In this document: positions 10,701 through 19,583 of the stretch, in pieces | Position numbering within the stretch: position 1 is the stretch's first letter | Layout: each line of letters begins with the position of its first letter | Source of the DNA: Parachlorella kessleri | Lineage: Eukaryota > Chlorophyta > Trebouxiophyceae > Chlorellales > Chlorellaceae | Direction: 5' to 3' | Assembly: GCA_001598975.1 (NCBI GenBank) | Contig: BBXU01000699.1 | Span: forward strand, 1 to 46,725 | DNA: 46,725 nt | Made by a program: the position numbers and the translations under genes | Notes under the pieces: model-generated | What the model was told of the DNA's origin: nothing | Databases searched by the model: none | What the model saw: only the letters and a program-made list of their open reading frames with translations

Positions 10701-12962
10701 TGTTCGCCAAAAAAATATATGCAGGAGCGGGTCAGCATGGAGGCCGCCGCCATTCAATAGTCGCACCTGTGGTGCAGTCGCTATCAGCTGCGCCAGCTCC
10801 TCGTGCCCAGCATGCAGCAGGGCCCCCAGCTTGCGCAGCCGCGCCAGTGCAGCCTCCCTGCCGCCCTTGGGCGCCTTGACGAGTATGCCAGGCCACTTGG
10901 CTGCCAGGTGGCCCACGGGGCCGGTCAGGTGAGTCAGCCCCGACTCATCCAGCACTGCCTGCCACTCGTCCACCACACGCGCCAGGCGCGGCAGCACAGG
11001 CTCCTGCTGCTGCTGCTGCTCCCGCTGCTGCTTCAAGAGCTGCTCTGCTGGGGGCTGCAAGATTGGTTGAGCGGGTGGTTCCGCTGCTGCTGCTGCTGCA
11101 GGGCTAACTGCTGCTGCTGCCAGGGGATCAGCCAGCCCAGCTTCTGCCCTTGCCGCTTCTGCCGCACCTTCATGGACAACCTCGGCAGCTGCCCCGCGCT
11201 CCTCCGCTGGCTCTCTCTTCCTTCGTCCCCTCTTCTTGAGAGCAGGCTGCTCCTGCTGCAGCTCCAGTGCTAGCTCCTGGACAGCGCCAGCTGCTTCGGG
11301 GCCTTCTGTCGCAGCCAAAAGACGGGCAGCCTCAGCAGCCGCAACCTCGGCTGATTGCTTCTTCTGCCTGCCCCGCTTCCTTGGCACAGCTTCCTTCTCC
11401 TGCTGCTGAAGATCGTGGCACAAGGCACTGTGCTCCTTCTTGCCCTTTGCTTTTTGCGCCTTTTGCTTGGTGCTTGCCTCCTCCACCTGGTCGACTGCAG
11501 CTTGCAAAGCAGGTGCTTCTGCAGCGGAGGGCCAAAGAATGCGACAGTGATTACTTTGACAAGCGAGCTGCAAGTCAGCAAACTTAGTAAAACATCCCGA
11601 GCACTTGAGTGAAACAGAGCCGTCTTTGCCAAACACGTTGCAAGCGCTCCTTTGATAGCTGCACAGCATTGTGTCCATTCTGTACCGCGAGTCTATTGGT
11701 CCTCACCTGCCATCAGAAGCGCCTGGGCAGCTTTCCCTTCCAAAAAGAGCCGGGTGACGGTCGTGTCTGGGTCAAGACCCAGTCCCGCAAAATATTGCCT
11801 GGCAGGCTGCAGCTGCTGCGCCTTGGAAGCAGCCCAATCCTCGTACACCTGCCGGCACAGGCAGCGCAGGAGAGCAGTCTTCTGAAGCAAGGAGTTTCAC
11901 CGTGGGTTGCACCAGGCACTGGACCCAGGCACTGGGAGCCAAATCCATGAGAGGTGCCCGCCTCGCGCAGGCCCTCCCTTGCACTGGCAATTTGCCGGAG
12001 CTGTCAGACCAGTACCCGCAAGTGGCTTGGGCACTGTGAGGGGCCCTTGCCGGGGCACATGTTGGGCAACATTGCCTGATCAGGGACGACAGTGCACTCC
12101 CAAGCTGCGGTATGCAGCCCTTCCCGTGGAGGCTGCTGCATACACTCCATACCTCATAGCTGGGATAGACGGGGGGCCGCTTCTTCCACCGCTTCTCGCG
12201 CTCTTCTTGACTCTTATCCGCTGCCAAGCGCGTGCCCTGGCTGGCTTCCTGTCCCTCCAGCGATGGCTCGCCCCCGGTTACTCCTGGTAACAAGGGCGGA
12301 TACTCTGCAGGGGCTTCGGCCACCGCCGCCGCTGCTGCTGAGCTGTCGCCTTCAGCTGGGGTTGGAAGACCCACTAACTGGCCTCCTGACTGAGTTCTGG
12401 TAGGCATCCCTATCCGTGCAGCAAAGCTGAGTATGCGCTGCTGTTTCGCAAGCCTCTCAAGCGTCCGAGGCGCTAGCGGCCTGCTCTTGCTGCTGCTTTT
12501 TTTGCTCCTAGCGCCTCCAGCTTGAAAGTCTACACCTGCCATTGAAATTTCTGCATATGCAGGCTGCTGTTCTAAAGATGCTGCAGGGTTTGGCACAGCT
12601 GAGCTGGCCAGCTGGCGCATGTGGGTGCATGCCAGGGCACCACCATCGGCTGCACTGCCGTTAGGGAGGGAACCGGTTGCAGGAAGCTCCAGTCGGGCAA
12701 GCTTGCCGATTAGCTGCGTCAAGCCCCTGCTAGACTGCATGTTACATGTATTACATGGGCCAGCTGCAGCAGAAGATGAAGCCCTGACGGCACTCGATGT
12801 CCTCTGAACCCTGGTAGAACAGTTGTTTGTAAGTATAAGTAAGTATGTAAGTATTGAGGCACCGGGACCCCCCTTGTGTGTGCTGAGCCTGCTCTCTCCC
12901 GACAGTGGATGGGAGAGTGTAGGCCTAGGCATCTCGCACGTCGAGTTCGTCGATATATGCAT
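7583..12962 (-). CDS. mTERF-repeat protein, probably organellar (7 exons)
   Basis: Exons in order: 12962-12153, 11848-11707, 11518-10767, 10510-10365, 9964-9685, 9128-8675, 8367-7583; 1122 aa with all phases consistent. The core from exon 3 to exon 5 consists of leucine-rich helical repeats of about 30 residues with the mTERF pattern: HLAAKWPGILVKAP, AQLIATAPQILGVDP, VLQLAPELLWANEGRL, AVKWHPQLLLAATPRRAEA and VLRCRPQLLLAHPRHLA. A further motif, LLTMRPRAFERSFPGL, opens the last exon. Family members bind nucleic acid in plastids or mitochondria and act in organelle gene expression. The N-terminal segment VRASSSAAAG looks like a plastid transit peptide. Long Gln/Ala/Ser-rich linkers, including a Ser run of about 12, separate the repeats. 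The start is tentative: ATGs at 12962 and 12740 are in frame, and an acceptor-like CTACCAG near 12810 leaves room for an upstream exon. The length is unusually large for the family. Confidence 0.8.
7722..7754. repeat. (CTG)11, coding for poly-Ser in the mTERF gene
   Basis: Eleven perfect CTG units are read on the minus strand as AGC serine codons in the last mTERF exon. The tract lies in a low-complexity region outside the helical repeats. Confidence 0.9.
9399..9421. repeat. C9-A-C13 homopolymer tract in mTERF intron 5
   Basis: A near-pure C run on the plus strand is a G run in the mTERF pre-mRNA. It could form a G-quadruplex-like structure or simply be a replication-slippage tract. Confidence 0.85.
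10521..10560. repeat. AT-rich (TA)n tract next to an mTERF splice acceptor
   Basis: A 40-bp tract, mostly TA repeats, lies in mTERF intron 3 just upstream of the acceptor of the exon starting at 10510. It is the most AT-rich spot in this GC-rich neighbourhood. Confidence 0.8.
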
Positions 12963-13098
12963 GTTCTAATAGTAAGGCGTCCGTTCAAGCTTGCCAATTG
13001 TCAGCAAAGTTTCAACACCCCATGACAGACAGTTAAGCAGATCAAGACGCGTTGCCTGACAGTTGTACCTAGGGCAAGCTGTAGTTTCACTCAGTAGG
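12963..13098. promoter_or_regulatory. Head-to-head intergenic region, mTERF / PP2C
   Basis: Only 136 bp separate the proposed ATGs of the divergent mTERF (-) and PP2C (+) genes (358 bp if mTERF starts at 12740). The 5' UTRs and any shared promoter must lie here or overlap the mTERF N-terminal codons. No clear TATA box is seen in the gap; a TATATG lies at about 12953. Confidence 0.5.
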
Positions 13099-16000
13099 AT
13101 GGGTTGTGCTTCTTCGTCGCTGGCCCCAGACGAGCGGCGCAGCAGGAAGAAGAAGAGCGGTAGGAGCGGCAGGACCTCGCCTAAAAGGCCAGCCTCGCCT
13201 AAGCGGCAGCCCTCACCAACGAAGGATCCTTCTGGTTCGAGGGGTTCCGTTAGCAGAGGCAAGCTATGCGCCGGACCTGCCAGCAAACATGTATACGCCT
13301 CGTCTGTCCAGTCTTCCCAAGCTGCAGCCAGTACCAAACCATGGTTGTGCTGAGCAGCCAGTAGCTGGATATATTTACCTGTGCAGAGAAGTCACTCCAG
13401 CGTCTGCTGAGTGCCAACACGGGTGCGGTGTTCCGGCTGGGACCGGAGGCCCAGAAAGGCGTGGAAACGAGGCTGCGCCGCCTGTCAGCCCCGCTCATCC
13501 CAGCCGGCTCCAGCTCACAAGAGGTGGGGGCTGGCTTCTTTGGTACTTGCACAGCTCTTTGTTTCTAATTTCTGTAGTGTTGGTTTCTGGGGTGCAAGCC
13601 TTGGGTGGTTAGCTTGACTTATGTATACCAAGATATTGCGATAGGGCAACCAGACGGCCGGCCTTTCTTACATGGCAGTGTCCAAATCAACAAGCCACTG
13701 GGTCGTGCAGGCTGAGGGTTCAGCGACCGCTGCAGAGCGGCCACAACACGAGCAACCGCCAGAGCAGTCGGACCCGGAGCAGCCGGAGGTAGCAGCCGAG
13801 TCTGTGACAGCCGCTGCCGGCGAGACGTTTACAGCAGAGGACCAGCAGCTGCCCAATGGCACTTCGGCGGCGCCAGGAGACAGCACAGCGGGGCACGCAG
13901 CGCCAGCAGCAGGGAGCGGGGAGCCTGGTGCTGCAGCAAACGCGGCAGGCGCTGCGGCGCAACCTGCAACACAGCCTGCCTCAGGGCGGCCGCCGCTTGC
14001 GTCCGCGCTTTCCCTGGGCGCCAGCAGCGCACGGCGGCTGACCGTGGTGGGCACACCCACCGCGGAGGTTGCTGCCGCCCCGGGCGAGGAGGACTCCAGC
14101 AGCAATGCGGAGACGCAGGAGAGCAGCGGCGACACGCCGCTGAGCCTGTCGCCCATGCTGCGCAACCACTACTCGGACGCGCGCAGCCGCTCGCAGCTGT
14201 TCCGGCAGCTGCAGGACTTCAACCTCATGGAGCATTGCATACACAGCGTGGCCAGCCTGTCGCGGGCGGGCCGCGAGCCCAGCTACCGCAAAACCAACCA
14301 GGACAACTGCTTTGCGTACCAGCAGTACCTGCACCCCAGCCAGGCGCTGTTTGCCGCGCTGGACGGCCACGGACCCAACGGTCACAAGGTGAGTTTGTGC
14401 GTGTGTGGGGGTGGTAGCAGGGAGCCCTAGGGCTTGAGTCAGGGCTGTCTGTGATCCTACTTGTGGCACGTTCAATACAGCACGCCGGCTGGTAGAGGGA
14501 GCCTGGCGGGTGAGGCAATGCCCGGTGCGGCTTTAAAAGGTTGCAGGAGAGAAGAGCCATAGAAGATGAACGAAGGCAGGTGCTGAGGCGGAGCGGTGGC
14601 AGTAAATGTGCCCCAGGACCTTGAAAGGTACCCTACACGGGTGTCGTCTAGCTTGTGGGATGGGCATGCAGGGGGTCTGTGTGGGGCAAGCAGGCTTTGT
14701 GCAGCCCTTCCCGCCTGCTTACCCCACTTATATCCACCCCCACCGCAGGTGTCGTCCTTCCTGAAAAAGCAGTTCCCCACCATGCTGGCCAAGCAGCAGG
14801 AGAACGAGGACGACAACGCCCAGGCGCTGGTCAAGACGTTCCTGGCCATGCAGCAGGCCCTGCAGGACAGCTCGGTGGACTGCGAGTTCAGCGGCAGCAC
14901 CGCAGTGGTGTGCTTCATGCATGGCAGGTGGGCGTCTGGGAGGGCATGCGGGCTCGGTGTAGGGAGGGGCAAGCGGGGTAGCGGGGTGGTGTGCTTCAGC
15001 ATATGGATGGCTGGATGCTGCCAGCGCGACAGCATTGCTAGTAGCTACGTGGGCTCGGTGTGGGGGCGATAGTAGGGAGCAATTGCCGGAGTTTACATTT
15101 CCTCAGCAGTTGTGTGCTTCATGCCTGGCGAGTGAATTGTGGCTGGCTGGTGGGGTGGTTTGTGGGGGTGGTGCACTTGTATCACTTCTGTCTGATTGGT
15201 GGAACGTGCTGCAAGCTCGCCTATTTAATCATTGGACACTGGGTTAGGTGTGTGCCAAGGGTGCAGGCGGCAGCAGGGGGTGCTCTGGCAGCCTGCATGT
15301 TAACGTCTTATGACCCCTGCCGCTGTCTGGCCTCCCCCGCTATGCTGTGCAGGCAGCTGACCACTGCCTGGGTTGGTGACAGCCGCGCGGTGCTTGCACG
15401 GCAGGAGCACAGGGGGCTGCGAGGCCTCATGCTCACGCGCGACCACAAGCCGGCGGCGCACGTTGAGAAGCTGCGGATACAGGCAGCCGGCGGCAGGGTG
15501 GAGCGGTGGGTAGCTCAGGATATGGAAGGCTTGACCTGAGCTCCGTGCGCAGCTCCGCAGGCATAGCACAGGTCCCCTGTTGCTGGTAGCATGACTTGGG
15601 ATGAGGTCGGCGCAGCGTTTGGCCCTACGTGTGTTTTGTTGGCAGGCCATGGTCGTAGACTGCGGTGCTCTCTTGCAACACCTAGCTGGAAGCTGCGCAC
15701 GGTGAGAGCTCCTCGTTATGTAACTCCGTGGGACAGTGCATGATGCCCGTCTCCTCTTGCTGTGGAGAATGCAAGACCCCTTCTCCCCGACCCTCGCTGG
15801 TCCGCAGGCTGCTGGACTCTGGCGGCAAGCCCATCGGCCCCCACCGCGTGTGGCTGCAGCAGTCTTGGGTGCCGGGCCTGGCCATGAGCCGCGCGCTGGG
15901 GGACCTGGTGGCACACAGCGTGGGGGTGTCCGCAACCCCCGACACAGACGTGACCAACATCACGCCCCAGGACCGCTTCCTGGTGCTGGCGTCTGACGGC

Positions 16001-16762
16001 GTGTGGGAGTTCATCAACAGCCAGACGGCGGTGGAGCTGATTGCGGGGTGCACCACCGCTGAGCAGGCGTGCAGGATTGTGAGTGTGGGCATGTGTGTGG
16101 GTGGGGGGTTGGGGGGCGCATGGGGAGGGAGGGAGCGACCGAGACAGCATGCAGTTTTGCCTGGGATTGGGCTCGGGAGGACTGGTTGGTTGGGTATTGC
16201 AGCCTGCCAGTCAGGTGGGTGGTGGCTTAGCGGGTGCATCCCCAAGTGCAACACTGGGCGGAGGTAGGAAGCTGGGGGTGCCGCACTCGTACACGTTGCT
16301 ACTTCGGTCATCGGGAAGGGTGAAGCACGGATGCTGCGATGGCCCTGCCCGTAGGCAGCTTCATCTTACTGCTGTACCGTGGGCTCCTTGGTGCATACCT
16401 ACCGTGCCGACTATGGGTTGTGTTGCACAGCAACTCTCCTGGGCTTGTTGTCCGTTCAAAGCCCTTTTGGTAAGCCCAGGCCAGGCTGTTGACCATGGTA
16501 GTGTGGCTGATGCAGCTGGTGGATGCTGCCCATGAGCGGTGGGTTGAGGAGGAGAATGACGTCATCGATGACATCACCGTGGTCGTCGTCAAGTGAGTAA
16601 GAGCTGTTGTCATGTGGGGCCCTCCGCTTGATCCCCGCCCAGCACGGAAGCACAGCGCGAACATGACCATTTGCCAGCTGGCACGTGTTTGGACGGCAGT
16701 TGCCGGTCTGCAGGTCTGGGCTGCCTACATGTGGCGTCTTGCCTTGCTGCAGGTTCAAGTAA
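13099..16762 (+). CDS. PP2C-family protein phosphatase with N-terminal acylation motif (8 exons)
   Basis: Mg/Mn-dependent Ser/Thr phosphatase, 578 aa. Proposed exons: 13099-13330, 13387-13523, 13711-14388, 14749-14927, 15353-15505, 15808-16078, 16516-16592, 16753-16762; they sum in frame. PP2C motifs appear in order: RKTNQDNCFAY, FAALDGHGPNGHKVSSFL, EFSGSTAVVCF, TAWVGDSRAVLA, LTRDHKPAAHVEKLRIQ, GLAMSRALGDL, FLVLASDGVWEFI and, at the end, NDVIDDITVVVVKFK. The metal-binding aspartates (NQD, DGHG, SDG and the final D-D pair) are all present. The protein begins MGCASS, which suggests Gly2 myristoylation and Cys3 palmitoylation, hence membrane attachment. A basic RRSRKKKSGRSGR stretch follows. The order matches land-plant PP2Cs of the membrane-anchored group E type, by family knowledge. 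About 150 residues of Ala/Gly/Pro-rich linker precede the catalytic domain. The boundary of exons 1 and 2 is the least certain, because the implied intron is only 56 nt. Confidence 0.92.
14902..15145. repeat. Diverged repeats of the PP2C exon 4 end in the following intron
   Basis: The exon 4 tail (GTGGTGTGCTTCATGCATGG, 14905 onward) has relatives at about 14986 and 15110. The flanking GGGCTCGGTGT motif also occurs twice (about 14951 and 15051). The copies form about three units spaced roughly 80-120 bp, inside the intron that starts at 14928. Confidence 0.7.
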
Positions 16763-17342
16763 AGAGACGTGGCGGGCTGGGGAGCCTGGATCCATTACTG
16801 GCACTGGCTGGAGGGAAGGGCTTGCTTCCATGGCTGTGCCAGTGTGGCACGCAGCTTCGTGGTTGCTCTAGAACAGTGACAGCTTGCATGCAGTGAGCCC
16901 ACAGAATTTGCCAGCCTGGACAACAGGCCGCAGCATGCTGGGAGCGCGCTGCACTTCTTTTTGATTTTGTGTTACTCGATGGTAATACTGGGCTGGACTT
17001 GGCAACTTGCACTTCTTTCTCCGGACGATGTGCTCCAGGACTGTTCTGGCTGCATTGGGGTCCGCTGTCAACAGTGTGGTGATCATGAGCTTGCTTCTCT
17101 AACTGACTATGCCATTTCTTCCATGGGTTATCGGTTTTCCATGCTGTGTTTTGCGAGCGGCCAATGCCATAGGAACGGCGGAAGGTCTGCTATTTGCCTA
17201 CATTTCATTTGGTTAGTGAGTTGTGTTGGGCATGGTAGTTTTAAATAGGCATCAATAAGTGGCAAGGATTGGGGAGGGCCCCCTAATATGCCACCTTCAA
17301 TTGCTCATGACATTTGACAGTAATGTTTTGTGGTACCACTGG

Positions 17343-17347
17343 TTACA
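17343..17347 (-). terminator. Candidate TGTAA poly(A) signal of the BAP31-like gene
   Basis: Minus-strand TGTAA, about 250 nt past the BAP31-like stop. It lies 11 bp from the opposing PP2C signal. Confidence 0.5.
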
Positions 17348-17358
17348 AGATATGTGGG

Positions 17359-17363
17359 TGTAA
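17359..17363 (+). terminator. Candidate TGTAA poly(A) signal of the PP2C gene
   Basis: The first TGTAA I found on the plus strand after the PP2C stop, about 600 nt downstream. Confidence 0.45.
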
Positions 17364-17593
17364 CATCACAAATGCAGCACTGGCAGCAGCTGGCACCCAA
17401 GCATGTCTGACAGTGGGTACACAAGCGAGAGTTGCGCAGGTGGACGACCGTTGGTAGGTATCCGCTTGCTGACATCACTTGGTCAAATTCCGATCAGAAA
17501 ATATCGACACCGCAGCTTCAGATCCCATGCAGGACGAGCGTACAGGCCAAGCAATCATTTGAAACAAAACTACCCTCTCGCGGACGGGCTTTC

Positions 17594-18866
17594 CTACAGC
17601 TCCTTCTTGAGCCCCTGTAGCACTGTTGGGGTGGCCGGGCCTTGCGTCCCTACAAGCCCTTGAGGCACAGGCTTAGCTGCAACGGCAGCAGACCCTTCAA
17701 TGCCGCCCTTGGCACGCCCTTGCGCAGCGGCAGCTGCTGCTGCCTGCCCCATGTCTCGCATCTCCTGCTCCCGCCTGGCCCCCAGGAACCCAATCTCTTG
17801 GGCGGCCTCTGCCGGACGGCCCTGCAGGGCCAGCAGCTTGCCGCGGAGCTCGTGTTTCTCCTTGTTCACCTGCACGGCAGCGGGATGACTGCGTTGATAG
17901 TGAGACCACCAGGAAGGTTGGATCAAGGGCAAGCCCGATTTGCGCTGGGCATCGACCTGGGACACTAGGAACAGCCCTTCAAGCTTTGAGGCGAGTTACA
18001 AAAAGGAAGCCTATGGCATGGCTGCTAGGCAGACGGAGGCATTGACAGTGCAAGGGGGCCGGTTAGGGCTTGCCTACACGCACGCCACCTACAATTAATT
18101 TGTAGCCATGGCCTACATAAAGCTCTCGCCCCAGCTTAGAAAGATTTCCAGGGTATATACCCGACATTATGGACTTCCACAGGCAGCCCCCTAATCCCTG
18201 CTGTTACATACATGCTTATTCTTAACCTGCCACAGCGGGTGACCCCCCTAGCGCACCCTGTGTGTGACGAGCAGCATTGCCCAGGAGGCAAAGGAAAAGG
18301 CCGAGAGCCAGGCGTTCCTCTCAGCCCTGAACTTTTTCACCAACTGCATGGCAACACATAGACCCCCATCAGCTTCGCAAGCAGACGAGCAGCAAGGGAG
18401 CAGGCATAGTACAGACCGCACACAATTAATTCGATAGACTTTACTGTTGCCTGGGAAGTCCAGGGTAGTGCAATGCTTGCCCCTCTGCCTTACCATCAAC
18501 GCCAGTACGTTGGCATCCTTCTGGTTTTCAAGGGCGTCATTTTGCTGCGCATAGTCTATGGCCTTGCTCACGGATGCAAGGAAAGAGAACCCTGCAGAGC
18601 ACACCGTACACAGTTGAGCAGTCTTACAGCGTTGCAGCGCACTTAAGCAGACGACACCACACGACTGCTGGCCCACCTGTCATCAACAGTGCCACATGCA
18701 TAACCTGGAAGGGCGGTCGGATATCGAAGCTGAGCACTTGCTGAACAAACCACAAGACCCCCTTCCTGACATCCCTGGGTGCTGGGCTGCTAAGTATTAC
18801 TATTAATACAATGGGGAGGGGGAGTAAGCCGAAGGCAATGAAAGACCACCAGGTCAGCTCAGCCAT
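17594..18866 (-). CDS. BAP31/BAP29-like ER membrane protein (4 exons)
   Basis: Polytopic endoplasmic reticulum protein of the B-cell receptor-associated protein 31 family, 216 aa. Exons: 18866-18677, 18591-18494, 18343-18257, 17869-17594. Three hydrophobic segments are visible: WWSFIAFGLLPLPIVLIVIL near residues 5-25, a second around QVMHVALLMTGFSFLASV, and a third around AWLSAFSFASWAMLLV. A charged helical tail (VNKEKHELRGKLLALQGR, then AQEIGFLGARREQEMRDM) follows and could form a coiled coil. The last four residues, KKEL, are a canonical KKXX dilysine ER-retrieval signal, as in the animal proteins. Family members act as ER cargo receptors and quality-control factors. The tail is shorter than in animal BAP31. 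The ATG at 18866 is used; an in-frame GTG at 18911 is ignored. The last donor (R|GTGCGC) is weak but phase-correct. Confidence 0.85.
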
Positions 18867-19283
18867 GTTGGGGATAGTCGCGTTAGACTGCAGCAGACCT
18901 TGTGATCCCACCCTAGTAGAGCTTTGGAAAAACCTTCTTTGTGATCACTGGCAATTCGGTTACTGAGATGGTAGCACAAGCAAAACCAAGGTCTATAAGA
19001 GCTGTGATGACAAGGAGCGGTGTAGGAAGGTCATGCTGGAGAGGGGCTAAGCTGAAGCTGCAGTGCGATGCTCTGCGTGCTGCGTATGCAGATGGGCGCG
19101 GGCAGTGTCTGGCTGGGCCATGGGCGCCAAAACCGAGGTTTGACAAGGGCTGGCCTGCCCATGCTCGCACTGCCGGTGGCTGGCCGGATATGTCTGGAAG
19201 GCTGTTGCCAGGGCATTTTAGATGCCCGGCAATGCGGTTTAATGCGTCGGGCAGGCCAGGGGGAAGCACAAAAGCAGTGTGTA

Positions 19284-19367
19284 AAAGGCTCCATTGACGC
19301 AGCTGGCACCCGCCACACTGCTGTCTGACCCCTTCCTGTCACGGGCATTTCCATCTTCAAAGGCTCC
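19284..19367 (+). mobile_element. Small repeated element, copy 1, with 9-bp target-site-like repeats
   Basis: A 66-bp element (19293-19358, core GCTGGCACCCGCCACACTGC) lies between exact direct repeats AAAGGCTCC (19284-19292 and 19359-19367). A homologous copy with different flanking repeats is at 33859-33953. It has no coding capacity and no obvious terminal inverted repeats. Confidence 0.65.
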
Positions 19368-19494
19368 GTACCAGTATTTGTGAGTGGTACACGTTGTACA
19401 TCACGACAACCTGCCTTGTCACGAGGATAGCTTGCCCTGGCATAGCAAACGAGCTGACCTAAATGCTGAAGTCCAGGCTACACAGACGTGCTGT

Positions 19495-19499
19495 TTACA
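19495..19499 (-). terminator. Candidate TGTAA poly(A) signal of the CAP-H2 gene
   Basis: Minus-strand TGTAA, about 85 nt after the CAP-H2 stop codon. Confidence 0.5.
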
Positions 19500-19583
19500 G
19501 TGTCAAATCCCGAGTCAGGGCAGGCCATCCCCAACTTGCAGCTACATGGGCTGCCAACAAGCCAGGCGGGGCATGGAAGGTGC

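Larger units (their letters stand above)
16763..17593. other. Tail-to-tail intergenic region, PP2C / BAP31
   Basis: Both flanking genes end here, so the stretch should hold two 3' UTRs. Opposing TGTAA signals lie at 17359-17363 (+) and 17343-17347 (-). No exon or RNA gene is recognised. Confidence 0.6.
18867..19583. other. Intergenic: BAP31 5' flank and CAP-H2 3' UTR
   Basis: This holds the small repeated element at 19284-19367 and a TGTAA at 19495-19499 (-). A minus ORF (18913-19269) and a plus ORF (18941-19297) over the same stretch show no family motif, so neither is called. Confidence 0.55.

Noticed and set aside
15300..16311. Long minus-strand ORFs opposite the PP2C catalytic exons
   Set aside because: Shadow frames; the plus strand carries all PP2C motifs with matching splice sites.
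18867..18911. Longer BAP31 N-terminus starting at 18911
   Set aside because: It would begin with GTG; the ATG at 18866 precedes the first membrane segment as in the family.
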